DNA of 63,806 nucleotides from Streptomyces aureus (GTDB lineage: Bacteria > Actinomycetota > Actinomycetes > Streptomycetales > Streptomycetaceae): assembly GCF_001418135.1 (NCBI RefSeq), contig NZ_LIPQ01000074.1:1-63806 (forward strand), given 5' to 3'. Each line of letters begins with the position of its first letter. The first letter of the stretch is position 1. The notes below the pieces were generated by a model, which saw nothing but the letters and a program-made list of their open reading frames with translations, did no database searches and was not told the DNA's origin. Made by a program: the position numbers and the translations under genes. Positions 1-7,826 of this stretch are shown piece by piece.

Positions 1-8
1 AGCGGAAG

Positions 9-1949
9 GTGTGGTCCCGCCGAACAGGTCATGGACGTGTTCCGGTGAGCGGGCCCCGGCGCCCGGCCCACACCTCGGACGGCGCTCAGAAGGGCGACAA
101 GGACACGCCGAACGGCGCCGCCCGTCCCGGCGACACCACCGGGACGTCCGCCCCCGAAACGTCGGGCACCCGGACCCGCACCCGGCCCTCCCCGACCCGG
201 AACCGGCCCTCCCCGCCCCGCTCCCGGTCCGACGTCGTCCGCGTCTGGGCGGCACGCGTGATCCTGCCCCTCTCGATCACGCTCTGGCTGCTGTCGCTGC
301 GCTCGGTCCCGCTCGAACGGATGCGCGACCTCGGACTGCTCCAGGTCCTGCCCCCGCTCTTCTGGGTGGCGGCCGCCGTCCTCACGCTGGGTTTCTGCCT
401 GGCCCTGAGCGACCGCCGCACCCACGGCGCCTGGCTGACCGGCTACGTCCTCACGCTGATCGCCCTGCTCCACGCCACCCCCACCCTGCTGTACCCGACC
501 CTGCGCTACTCCTGGGCCTGGAAACACCTGGCGGTCATCGACGCGATGATCCGGCACGGCGGCGAGGTGCCGAACGCGGGCAAGTTCTCCGTCTACAACG
601 ACTGGCCGGGCTTCTTCCAGCTCCACGCGCTGTTCCTCCGGACCACCGGCCTGGACTCGTCCGTCGGGTACGCCGCCTGGACGCCCCCGTTCGCCAACGC
701 CCTGCTGCTCGCCCCGCTGCTCCTGCTGTACCGGTCCGTGACCCGCGACCGGCGGCTCGTGTGGGGCGCGGTCTGGATCTACTACAGCTGCTCCTGGGTG
801 GGTCAGGACTACTTCGCGCCGCAGTCCTTCGCCTTCCTGCTCTTCATGACGGTGATCGCCCTCCTCTTCCGGCAGCTGCGGTCGTCGGCGCTCCCCCGCC
901 CCGATCCGCGCCGGCGGGACGGCTGGCCCGCCGGGCTCCTCGTGGCGGTCGTGGTGCTCGTGGCCGCGATCGTGGTCTCCCACCCGCTCACACCACTGAT
1001 GCTGATCAGCGCCCTGGCGCTGCTGTCCCTGCCCCGCCGCAGCCGACGTCTCGCGCTGCCGGTGCTGATCGCCACGGTCGTCCTCACCGCCGTCTGGGAC
1101 GCCACCGTGGCCCGGTCGTACATCTCCGTCAACATCACCTACCTGGTGGACTCCCTCACCCAGCCCGACCAGAACGTCTCGTCCGGCCTCGCCGCCCTGG
1201 GCGACGCCGCCCCGGGGCAGATCCTGCTGTCCTGGGTCGACCGCGGACTGTCGGCGGCGGTCGCCGTCCTGGCGCTCGCCGGCCTCCTGGTCCGCCGGTG
1301 GACCCGGCGCACCGGCCTCCCCCTGCTGGCCGCGGCCCCGCTGCCGCTGCTCGCCGTCAACGCCTACGGCGGCGAAATGCTCTTCCGGGCCTATCTCTTC
1401 GCGCTGCCCGCCGCCGCGTTCCTGGTCGCGGCTCTCCTCCTGCCGTCGGGTGACCGGCGCGTCGCGCGCACGCTCGCCGTCTACCCCGTGCTCCTCGCCA
1501 TGTTCGGCGCGCTGGTCTTCGGCTACTACGGCAAGGAGGCCCTGAACCAGTACACCCTCAAGGAGGTCGCCGCCGCCCGTTACGTGATCGAGCACGCCCC
1601 GCCGGGCTCGACGATCGTCACGCTCACCGCCGACGTGCCCGACCTCGACCTGGACTACGAGAAACACCGCCGGGTCCAGCTGGCCTACCAGGAGACGGAC
1701 GAGCTGCGGCTGCTGGTGCGCGACCCGCTGGAGGGGGTGGAGGGCTTCGTCTTCGGCGCCACCGAGCAGAGGCCCGCGTACGTCGTGCTCTCCCGGGCCC
1801 AGGACATGAACCTCTACGTCACCGGAGCACTGCCGGCCGACGTCCCGGAGCGGCTCCAGGCCGCGCTGTCGAACGCGCCGGGCTTCACGCGCGTCTACGA
1901 CAACGGCGACGCGATCGTCTACCGCTATGTGACGCCCCCACCGGACTGA
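9..1949 (+). CDS. Large multi-pass membrane protein, GT-C glycosyltransferase-like
   Basis: I do not recognise a named family. The 646-residue product has a Pro/Thr/Arg-rich cytoplasmic N-terminus (about residues 1-80), roughly a dozen hydrophobic segments between about residues 83 and 510, and a soluble tail of about 130 residues. A loop after the first helices carries YSWAWKHLAVIDAM and NDWPGFFQLHALF, resembling the large first loop of GT-C glycosyltransferases and polymerases that use lipid-linked sugars; I see no clear acidic catalytic pair. The GTG at 9 is the first start inside the window, so the true start may lie further left. It is followed after 11 nt by a second membrane protein and then by a GH16 enzyme, so a role in assembling or exporting a surface glycan is inferred from context. 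Confidence 0.6.
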   Translation: MWSRRTGHGRVPVSGPRRPAHTSDGAQKGDKDTPNGAARPGDTTGTSAPETSGTRTRTRPSPTRNRPSPPRSRSDVVRVWAARVILPLSITLWLLSLRSVPLERMRDLGLLQVLPPLFWVAAAVLTLGFCLALSDRRTHGAWLTGYVLTLIALLHATPTLLYPTLRYSWAWKHLAVIDAMIRHGGEVPNAGKFSVYNDWPGFFQLHALFLRTTGLDSSVGYAAWTPPFANALLLAPLLLLYRSVTRDRRLVWGAVWIYYSCSWVGQDYFAPQSFAFLLFMTVIALLFRQLRSSALPRPDPRRRDGWPAGLLVAVVVLVAAIVVSHPLTPLMLISALALLSLPRRSRRLALPVLIATVVLTAVWDATVARSYISVNITYLVDSLTQPDQNVSSGLAALGDAAPGQILLSWVDRGLSAAVAVLALAGLLVRRWTRRTGLPLLAAAPLPLLAVNAYGGEMLFRAYLFALPAAAFLVAALLLPSGDRRVARTLAVYPVLLAMFGALVFGYYGKEALNQYTLKEVAAARYVIEHAPPGSTIVTLTADVPDLDLDYEKHRRVQLAYQETDELRLLVRDPLEGVEGFVFGATEQRPAYVVLSRAQDMNLYVTGALPADVPERLQAALSNAPGFTRVYDNGDAIVYRYVTPPPD

Positions 1950-1960
1950 GGAGGCACCTC

Positions 1961-2341
1961 ATGACACTCCTGCGCGTGGGACTCGCCGCCTCCGGCTGGC
2001 TCGCGCTCCTCGCCACGGCGCTGCCGGACGCCGCCCCGGTGCGGGTGGCCGCCGTCACCGTGTTCCTGCTGGTCTGCCCGGGTCTCGCGGCCCAGCTCGC
2101 GCTGCGGCCCTCCGGCCTGCTGCGACGGGCCGGGCACCCGGCCGCGGTCCTGGAGGCCGCCCTCCTCACCCTCGTGCTCGGGCTCGCCCTGACCACCCTC
2201 GTGGCCGTCGCGCTCTTCCTCGGCGGCGTCTTCACCCCCACCCGGTCCCTGCTCGTGCTCGCCGCCCTGACCGCGGTCCTCGCCCTGCTGCCGCGCCGCT
2301 CCCGCGCGCGGAACCCGGGCCCTCAGGTGCACGCTGGTTGA
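1961..2341 (+). CDS. Small four-helix membrane protein
   Basis: A 126-residue, almost entirely hydrophobic protein with about four membrane helices and a short basic C-terminus. The ATG is preceded by a strong GAGGAGG ribosome-binding site lying over the end of the upstream gene, so the two are probably co-translated. No catalytic motif is visible. It probably works with the large membrane protein before it, as an accessory or subunit, but this is only inferred from adjacency. Confidence 0.6.
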   Translation: MTLLRVGLAASGWLALLATALPDAAPVRVAAVTVFLLVCPGLAAQLALRPSGLLRRAGHPAAVLEAALLTLVLGLALTTLVAVALFLGGVFTPTRSLLVLAALTAVLALLPRRSRARNPGPQVHAG

Positions 2342-2359
2342 GAGGAGAGGAGACGTGCG

Positions 2360-3619
2360 ATGGCCCAGGGCTCACTCCCACGGCCCGGAACCACCGCCCG
2401 CCGACGACTTCCCGTCGTGGTCGTCGGAGCCGGTCCGTTCGGACTCGCCACCGCCGCCTGGCTGACCGCGACGGGCGCGTCCCTCCGAGTGTTCGGCGAA
2501 CCGATGGAGACGTGGCGGACCCATATGCCCGACGGCATGTTCCTCAAATCGGTCCCGGCCGCGTCCTCGATCTCCGCGCCCGAGGACGGGCACCGGTTCG
2601 CGGACTTCCGTGCCGCCCGCGGACGGGCGCCGGTGGGCGACACCTATCCGATCCCGGTCGACGAGTTCATCGCGTACGGCCACTGGTTCCAGGAGCGCCT
2701 GGTGCCCGACGTGGAGCGTACGGCGGTGCGCGACGTACGGCGGGCCGACGGCGGGTTCGGCGTGACCCTCGACTCCGGCGAGGAGATCGAGGCGAGGGCC
2801 GTGGTGGTGGCCACCGGACTGGTGGCCCACGCCTTCCGGCCGGCCGGCCTGGCGCCGCTCGTCGCGGCCGGCCGCGCGTCCCACTCGTGCGACCACCCGG
2901 ACCTGTCCGGATTCGCCGGCCGGCGCGTCGCGGTCGTCGGCGCCGGGCAGTCCGCCCTGGAGAGCGCCGCGCTGCTGCACGAGGCGGGTGCCCGGCCCGT
3001 CGTGATCGCCCGGACCCGTTCCCTGCTCTTCGGCGACCCGCCCCCGACGGACCGGCCGTCCGCCCGGCCCGGGGCCACCCGGCTGCGCAAACCCGGCTCG
3101 GCGCTGGGCCCCGGCTGGTCGCTGTTCGCGGTCAGCCGCGGCCCCGCCGCCTACCGCCATCTGCCGCTCCCGGTGCGCACCCGCCTCCTGCGTACCGTGC
3201 TCGGGCCGTCCGGCGCGTGGTGGCTGCGCGACCGGGTGAACGGACAGGTGCCGGTGCTGTGCGGCCGCCGGCTCGTCTCGGCCCGGCTCCAGGACGGCGC
3301 GGACGGTGCCGTACGCCTGGAGACGGAGGACACGGCGGGCCGGAAGGACGTCCTCGACACCGACCACGTCCTCGCGGCCACCGGCTACCGGGTGGACGTC
3401 GAGAGGATCCCCGTCCTGGCGCCGGCCCTGCGCACGGCGGTACGCACCTGGCCCGGTGGCCCGCCCGTGCTGTCGGCGGGATGCGAGTCCTCGGTCCCCG
3501 GCCTGTACTTCACCGGGCTGGCCGCCGCCCCCACGTTCGGCCCCCTCCTGCGGTTCGTCCACGGCACGACGTTCGCCGCCCGCCGGGTCGCGGCCTCGGT
3601 CGCGGGCCGGGACCGGTGA
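2360..3619 (+). CDS. Flavin-dependent oxidoreductase (FAD/NAD(P)-binding)
   Basis: This 419-residue protein has an N-terminal FAD Rossmann motif (VVVVGAGPFGLATAAWL, residues about 14-30) and a second dinucleotide site (VAVVGAGQSALESAALL, about 190-206). That two-site layout is typical of flavin-containing monooxygenases and lysine/ornithine N-hydroxylase-like enzymes; near the C-terminus an ATGYRVD segment fits the same fold. A GAGGAGAC ribosome-binding site precedes the ATG. The stop overlaps the GTG of the GH16 gene by 4 nt, so they are translated together. The substrate is unknown; its place in a glycan cluster suggests oxidation of a precursor or lipid carrier, but it could be unrelated. 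Confidence 0.75.
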   Translation: MAQGSLPRPGTTARRRLPVVVVGAGPFGLATAAWLTATGASLRVFGEPMETWRTHMPDGMFLKSVPAASSISAPEDGHRFADFRAARGRAPVGDTYPIPVDEFIAYGHWFQERLVPDVERTAVRDVRRADGGFGVTLDSGEEIEARAVVVATGLVAHAFRPAGLAPLVAAGRASHSCDHPDLSGFAGRRVAVVGAGQSALESAALLHEAGARPVVIARTRSLLFGDPPPTDRPSARPGATRLRKPGSALGPGWSLFAVSRGPAAYRHLPLPVRTRLLRTVLGPSGAWWLRDRVNGQVPVLCGRRLVSARLQDGADGAVRLETEDTAGRKDVLDTDHVLAATGYRVDVERIPVLAPALRTAVRTWPGGPPVLSAGCESSVPGLYFTGLAAAPTFGPLLRFVHGTTFAARRVAASVAGRDR

Positions 3620-4482
3620 ACGCGCGGGACGCCCGCCGGTCCCTTCGGCGGGCGGCACTGGCACTGTCGTCCGCCCTGCTGATGGCGGCGACCGCCTGCG
3701 TCGGACCGGCCGACGGCTCACGGGTGGCCGAGGAGAGTCCGTCCGCCCTCATGCCGACGCCGTCCGACGCGTGGCGGCTCGTCCTGAGCGACGACTTCGA
3801 CGGGACAGAGCTCGACGGCCGGACATGGACCACCTGCTACGACTGGAACGAGGACGGCTGCACCAACAGCGGCAACGACGAACTGCAGTGGTACCTGCCC
3901 GAGCAGGTCTCGGTGGCGAACGGCGAGCTGACCCTCACCGCCGAGCGGCGCGAGACCCGCGGCAGCGACGACCGGACCTATCCGTGGACCTCCGGAATGA
4001 TCTCCACCGGCCGGGACGACTGGTACGCCGAGCCGCGGCGCACGTTCACGTACGGCTACTTCGAGGCGGCGATCAGGATCCCGCCGGAGGCGGGCATGTT
4101 CCCCGCGTTCTGGATGATGCCCGAATCGCGCTACACACCGCCGGAGATCGACATCATGGAATTCCTGGAAACCACCCAGGAGGTCAGCTTCTACGTGCAC
4201 TGGCGCGAGCCCGACGGCGACGAGGAGCGGCAGAAGGGCACGTACGGCCCGGTCGACTTCCCCGCCGAGTACCACGTGTTCGGCCTGCTGTGGGAGCCCG
4301 ACAAGCTGGTCTGGTACGTGGACGACGTCGAACGGCTCCGGGTGACGGACACCGAACGGATCCCGGACGTTCCCATGGAGGTGCTGATCAACCTGGCGGT
4401 CGGGGTGCCGAAGGAGCCTCCGGACTCGGTCGACTCGGCCCGGATGCGCGTGGACTGGGTACGGGTGTGGGAGCAGCGGTGA
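3616..4482 (+). CDS. Glycoside hydrolase family 16 lipoprotein
   Basis: A beta-glucanase-type GH16 enzyme of 288 residues, about the family's usual size. The catalytic signature EIDIME is at residues 177-182 (nucleophile E177, acid/base E182). The basic N-terminus is followed by a hydrophobic stretch ending in ATAC (Cys28), a weak lipobox, so the protein is probably exported and lipid-anchored. The GTG at 3616 overlaps the stop of the preceding flavoprotein (GTGA). The reading frame stays open far upstream, but only this start gives a signal sequence. It likely trims or remodels a beta-1,3 or beta-1,4 glucan-like polymer made by the neighbouring genes. Confidence 0.85.
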   Translation: MNARDARRSLRRAALALSSALLMAATACVGPADGSRVAEESPSALMPTPSDAWRLVLSDDFDGTELDGRTWTTCYDWNEDGCTNSGNDELQWYLPEQVSVANGELTLTAERRETRGSDDRTYPWTSGMISTGRDDWYAEPRRTFTYGYFEAAIRIPPEAGMFPAFWMMPESRYTPPEIDIMEFLETTQEVSFYVHWREPDGDEERQKGTYGPVDFPAEYHVFGLLWEPDKLVWYVDDVERLRVTDTERIPDVPMEVLINLAVGVPKEPPDSVDSARMRVDWVRVWEQR

Positions 4483-4517
4483 GCGTCTCCGGGCGGCTCC
4501 CACGCCTCGGGAGACGC
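4483..4517. terminator. Inverted repeat between convergent genes
   Basis: Arms GCGTCTCC and GGAGACGC (8 bp, 4483-4490 and 4510-4517) with a 19-nt G/C-rich loop lie in the short gap between the stops of the GH16 gene and the deacetylase. This is a plausible bidirectional terminator, though it lacks a T-tract, as is usual in Streptomyces. Confidence 0.45.
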
Positions 4518-4527
4518 CCCGCGCACC

Positions 4528-5340
4528 TCAGGAGACCGCCCTGTACGGCACGTTCAGCCGGGCCCTCATCCGGCGGTAGGCGCGCCAGCCCTTGGTCCGG
4601 GCCCCTTCGGGGAACGGCGCGACCGGCGCCGCGGCCCCGGTGGTCCACTGCCGGAACCGGTCCCGGTCCGTGTCGGCGCGCACCATCAGCCGCGCGATGC
4701 GCAGCGGATCGTCACCCGCCGAGCTGAACGCGTCCCGCACCGCCGTGGCCGACGTCCACCCCGCCGCACTGACCTGGTCGCGCACCGCCGCACTGGAGTA
4801 CCCGTGCGGATAGGCGAACGAGGTGACCCGGTGACCGAGGAAGTCCTCCAACTCACCGGCGCACCCCGCCACTTCGTCCCACACCCGGTGGGCGGGCAGG
4901 GTGTCGAGCTGCGGATGCGTCCTCGTGTGGCCGCCGATCTCGACACCGGAGGCGCCGTCCAGCGAGCCGAGCTGGCGCCAGCTCAGCATCCGCGACTCCG
5001 GCGGGAAGACGGGGTCCACCGGAGCGCCGGCCCGGCCGCGCAGCGCGCCGGTGGTGACGAACAGGGTGGCGGGCAGGCCCAGGCGCGCGAGCAGGGGCAG
5101 CACGATCGAGTGGAAGTCCGCGAAACCGTCGTCGAAGGTGAGGACCGCGGACCGGGCGGGGAGCGGCGGGCCGCCGCGCTGGGCCGCCACCAGCCGATGC
5201 AGCGGCACGAGCCGGAGACCGCTGTCGGCGATCGTCTCCAGCTGCTCGGCGAAGACCCGCGGTCCGACCGTGAACGGCGCGATCCAGGACGGCGGATCGT
5301 ACGACACCGAGTGGTACAGGAAGACGGGCACGGCTGTCAT
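4528..5340 (-). CDS. Polysaccharide deacetylase (NodB/CE4 domain)
   Basis: A 270-residue CE4 deacetylase. It shows motif 1 LTFDDG (catalytic/metal Asp70-Asp71) and motif 2 HTRTHP (His138, His142), and starts with VPVFLYHSV, typical of the exopolysaccharide-associated group. These enzymes remove N-acetyl groups from GlcNAc-type polymers using a divalent metal. There is no clear signal peptide, so it may act inside the cell or be held at the membrane by partners. Its ATG overlaps the stop of the flippase-GT2 gene (ATGA, 5337-5340), making it the last gene of the glycan operon. Confidence 0.88.
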   Translation of the reverse strand: MTAVPVFLYHSVSYDPPSWIAPFTVGPRVFAEQLETIADSGLRLVPLHRLVAAQRGGPPLPARSAVLTFDDGFADFHSIVLPLLARLGLPATLFVTTGALRGRAGAPVDPVFPPESRMLSWRQLGSLDGASGVEIGGHTRTHPQLDTLPAHRVWDEVAGCAGELEDFLGHRVTSFAYPHGYSSAAVRDQVSAAGWTSATAVRDAFSSAGDDPLRIARLMVRADTDRDRFRQWTTGAAAPVAPFPEGARTKGWRAYRRMRARLNVPYRAVS

Positions 5341-7826
5341 GACAGGCCCCCGCCCGCTCCTCCGGCCCGCCCCGCGGCGGGTGCGGCAGCTGGGGCCCCG
5401 GCGGCGGACCGGTCGGCGCCGGACGCCGGCGCGGGACGCCGGACCCGGCCCACGACATAGCCCGCGACGGTCACCCCGACCCCTCCCACCAGCGCCGAGG
5501 CCGTACGCAGCCCGCCGGGACGGCCGGACGTCAGCGCCCGTACGAACGCCCGCGGGACGGTCGACCGCACATAGGCGCGCTCGCTGGACAGGGCCGTACG
5601 GGTGCTGCCGAGCCGGGCGACATGGGCCTTGGACAGTCCCTCGGCGTAGCACCGCGCGACGAAGTACGCCCAGGTGGTGCGGGCCGCGGGCACCCGGTGC
5701 CGGACCGCCGCCGCGGGCTCGTGGAGCAGGACGGCGTCCGGGCTGCGGGCCGCGATGCGCAGACACAACTCGGTCTCCTCGCAGCCGAGCGGCCGCTTCC
5801 CCACCCGCCCGAGGTCGTTGCGGAAACCTCCGGCGGCGATCACCTCGGACAGCCGGAAGGACATGTTGGCGCCGATGAAGTTCCGTACCGGGGCCGGTTG
5901 TTCGGGCAGCCCCCGGTAGGAGCAGCCGACGACCCAGTCGAACTCTCGCGGGAACCACACCGGACGCCGGGTGACCCACCACGGCCGGACCAGGCCCCCG
6001 ACGCCCACGACGGCGCGGTCGGCATAGCGGGCGAGGAGCCGGGCGGACCAGTCCGGATCGGCCGCCGCGTCGTCGTCGAGGAAGGCCACGACCTCGCAAC
6101 GGGCGGCCGCCACCCCGGTGTTGCGGGCACCCGAAAGCCCCTGGCGCTCACTGTTCTCGAGCACCCGCACACCGGGGAACGCGGTGCGCGACCGCTCGTA
6201 CAGCTCACGGCAGTGGTCGACGACGAGGACGGTCTCCGTCACGGGGCTCCGCTGGGCGCGCAGCGACCCGATGGCCGCCCGCACGTCGTCCCAGCGGTCG
6301 AGGGTGTAGGCGCAGACGACGACGGTCAGGGTGGGTACGGGGCGGGAGCCGGGGCCGGTATCGGTCCCGGTCGCAGTCCCGGGCCCGGCCCCTGCCCCGG
6401 TCTCGGCAGCCGTCGAGGTGTCGGCGGCCTTCTCGGTCTCGGTGTTCACGGGGACCTCCTGGGATCCGGTCGTGAGCCAGCGCGAACGCCAGATCAGCAG
6501 CGGCGCGGCGAGCAGGCACATGGTCACCAGCCAGGCGACGCCCGCCCCGGTGATCCCCAGCGTCGGCAGCAGCACCTTGGTGAGCCCCAGGACCATCACG
6601 CACATCACGATCTGCACCCCGACCGCCCACCGCAGCCGCCGTCGCGCCCGCCACACGTCGATGGCCATGCTGACCAGGATGTTCGGCAGGGCGGACAGGG
6701 CGAGGAGCCGCAGCAGGGTGCTTCCGTGCTCGGCGTACTCGGGGCCGAAGAACTGGAGGATCTGCGGCGCCAGCGCGGCGACGAAGACGATGCCGGCGCC
6801 GAGCAGCAGACCCGTGTGGCGCAGCATCCGCAGCGTGTGCTCGACCAGCCGCTCCGGGCTGCGCACGGCCTCCACCACGAGGGAGCTGCCCAGGTTGCGG
6901 GCCACCAGGTAGAGCGTGTAGCCGACGATCCAGGCGAGCGAGAAGTAGGCGCTCTGGTCGGCGCCCAGATTGTTCAGGACCATCAGCGGGGGCACGGTGT
7001 ACGCCGCCATCCGGAACAGCGAGCCGAAGTAGTCGGCGGCCGCGTACCGCAGTGCCCGGTCCGGTCGTTCCGCCTCCTTCGATACCCGTACGTGTTCGGG
7101 TACGGCCCGCCGCAGCAGGACGAAGTTGGCGACGACGAGGGAGACCGCGAGCGCCCCGACCCAGGAGAGCAGGATGCCGGAGAACAGCGCCAGGGCCGCG
7201 CCCATGCCGAGCAGGCCGATCTTCACGCAGGCGAAGATCACGTTCTCGCCCACCACCCAGCCGGGCCGCCGCACCGCGGTCAGCGCACCGTCCTGCATCA
7301 CGAAGACGGCGTATCCGGCGGTGGCGGCGACGAAGCAGGCGGCGGTCACCGGGGTCAGCAGGAAGCCGAGGCCGGGGGCGACCGCGGGGACGAGCAGCAG
7401 GAAGGCCATGGCCACCAGCGCGCTGACGACGGCGCTCACGGCGTAGCAGAGGAGGATCAGCCGGCGGGTGTGGTGGCCCGCGGAGGGCACGAACCGGACG
7501 AGGAAGTCGGACAGGTTGAGCTGGCCGATGCTGGCGAGCAGCAGGGTCATGGAGAGCGCGGAGTAGCTGACGCCCACCACCGCGTCGTCGTACCAGTGCG
7601 TGGCCAGGAGCCAGAAGATCGACCCCAGCGCGGCGCTGACGAGGGAGCTGATCGCGAGGAGGTGCCCGTTGCGCAGCAGCGGGTCACGGGGGAAGACGGC
7701 GGTGACACCGGAGCGGACCGCCGCGCCGAGTGAGCGCCGGGCGCCGGGGGGAGGCGGGTCCCCCTCGGCCGTGGGGTCGGCCACCAGGGGCGACCGGCCG
7801 TGGAATGCCGCCCGCAGCTCGGTCAT
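5337..7826 (-). CDS. Fused flippase (MATE/Wzx-like) and GT2 glycosyltransferase
   Basis: One uninterrupted 829-residue frame. Residues about 45-450 form a 12-to-14-helix oligosaccharide flippase of the polysaccharide-synthase/MurJ-Wzx superfamily. After an Ala/Gly/Thr-rich linker comes a GT-A family 2 glycosyltransferase, with LTVVVCAY near its start, a DDD metal motif in VVAFLDDDAAADPDW, and a final hydrophobic tail. The ATG at 7826 overlaps the previous GT2 stop, and the stop overlaps the deacetylase start. An internal GTG at 6449 has a perfect AGGAGG 5 nt upstream, so a separate 370-residue GT2 may also be made from the same message. A fusion would couple sugar addition to lipid-linked glycan export. 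Confidence 0.82.
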   Translation of the reverse strand: MTELRAAFHGRSPLVADPTAEGDPPPPGARRSLGAAVRSGVTAVFPRDPLLRNGHLLAISSLVSAALGSIFWLLATHWYDDAVVGVSYSALSMTLLLASIGQLNLSDFLVRFVPSAGHHTRRLILLCYAVSAVVSALVAMAFLLLVPAVAPGLGFLLTPVTAACFVAATAGYAVFVMQDGALTAVRRPGWVVGENVIFACVKIGLLGMGAALALFSGILLSWVGALAVSLVVANFVLLRRAVPEHVRVSKEAERPDRALRYAAADYFGSLFRMAAYTVPPLMVLNNLGADQSAYFSLAWIVGYTLYLVARNLGSSLVVEAVRSPERLVEHTLRMLRHTGLLLGAGIVFVAALAPQILQFFGPEYAEHGSTLLRLLALSALPNILVSMAIDVWRARRRLRWAVGVQIVMCVMVLGLTKVLLPTLGITGAGVAWLVTMCLLAAPLLIWRSRWLTTGSQEVPVNTETEKAADTSTAAETGAGAGPGTATGTDTGPGSRPVPTLTVVVCAYTLDRWDDVRAAIGSLRAQRSPVTETVLVVDHCRELYERSRTAFPGVRVLENSERQGLSGARNTGVAAARCEVVAFLDDDAAADPDWSARLLARYADRAVVGVGGLVRPWWVTRRPVWFPREFDWVVGCSYRGLPEQPAPVRNFIGANMSFRLSEVIAAGGFRNDLGRVGKRPLGCEETELCLRIAARSPDAVLLHEPAAAVRHRVPAARTTWAYFVARCYAEGLSKAHVARLGSTRTALSSERAYVRSTVPRAFVRALTSGRPGGLRTASALVGGVGVTVAGYVVGRVRRPAPASGADRSAAGAPAAAPAAGRAGGAGGGLS
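6447..6460 (-). promoter_or_regulatory. Internal ribosome-binding site and GTG inside the flippase-GT2 gene
   Basis: On the minus strand AGGAGG (6455-6460) is followed by TCCCC and GTG (6449-6447), in frame with the downstream GT2 domain and placed exactly at the domain boundary. Either it is the relic of a formerly separate GT2 gene or it is a live second start. Confidence 0.6.

Noticed and set aside
2338..4482. Long open frame joining the flavoprotein region with GH16
   Set aside because: The first 426 codons are the wrong frame of the flavoprotein gene; the GH16 signal sequence starts at the GTG at 3616.
4528..6099. Longer version of the polysaccharide deacetylase
   Set aside because: The deacetylase domain begins right at the ATG at 5340, which overlaps the upstream stop; the extension is out-of-frame shadow of the GT2 domain.
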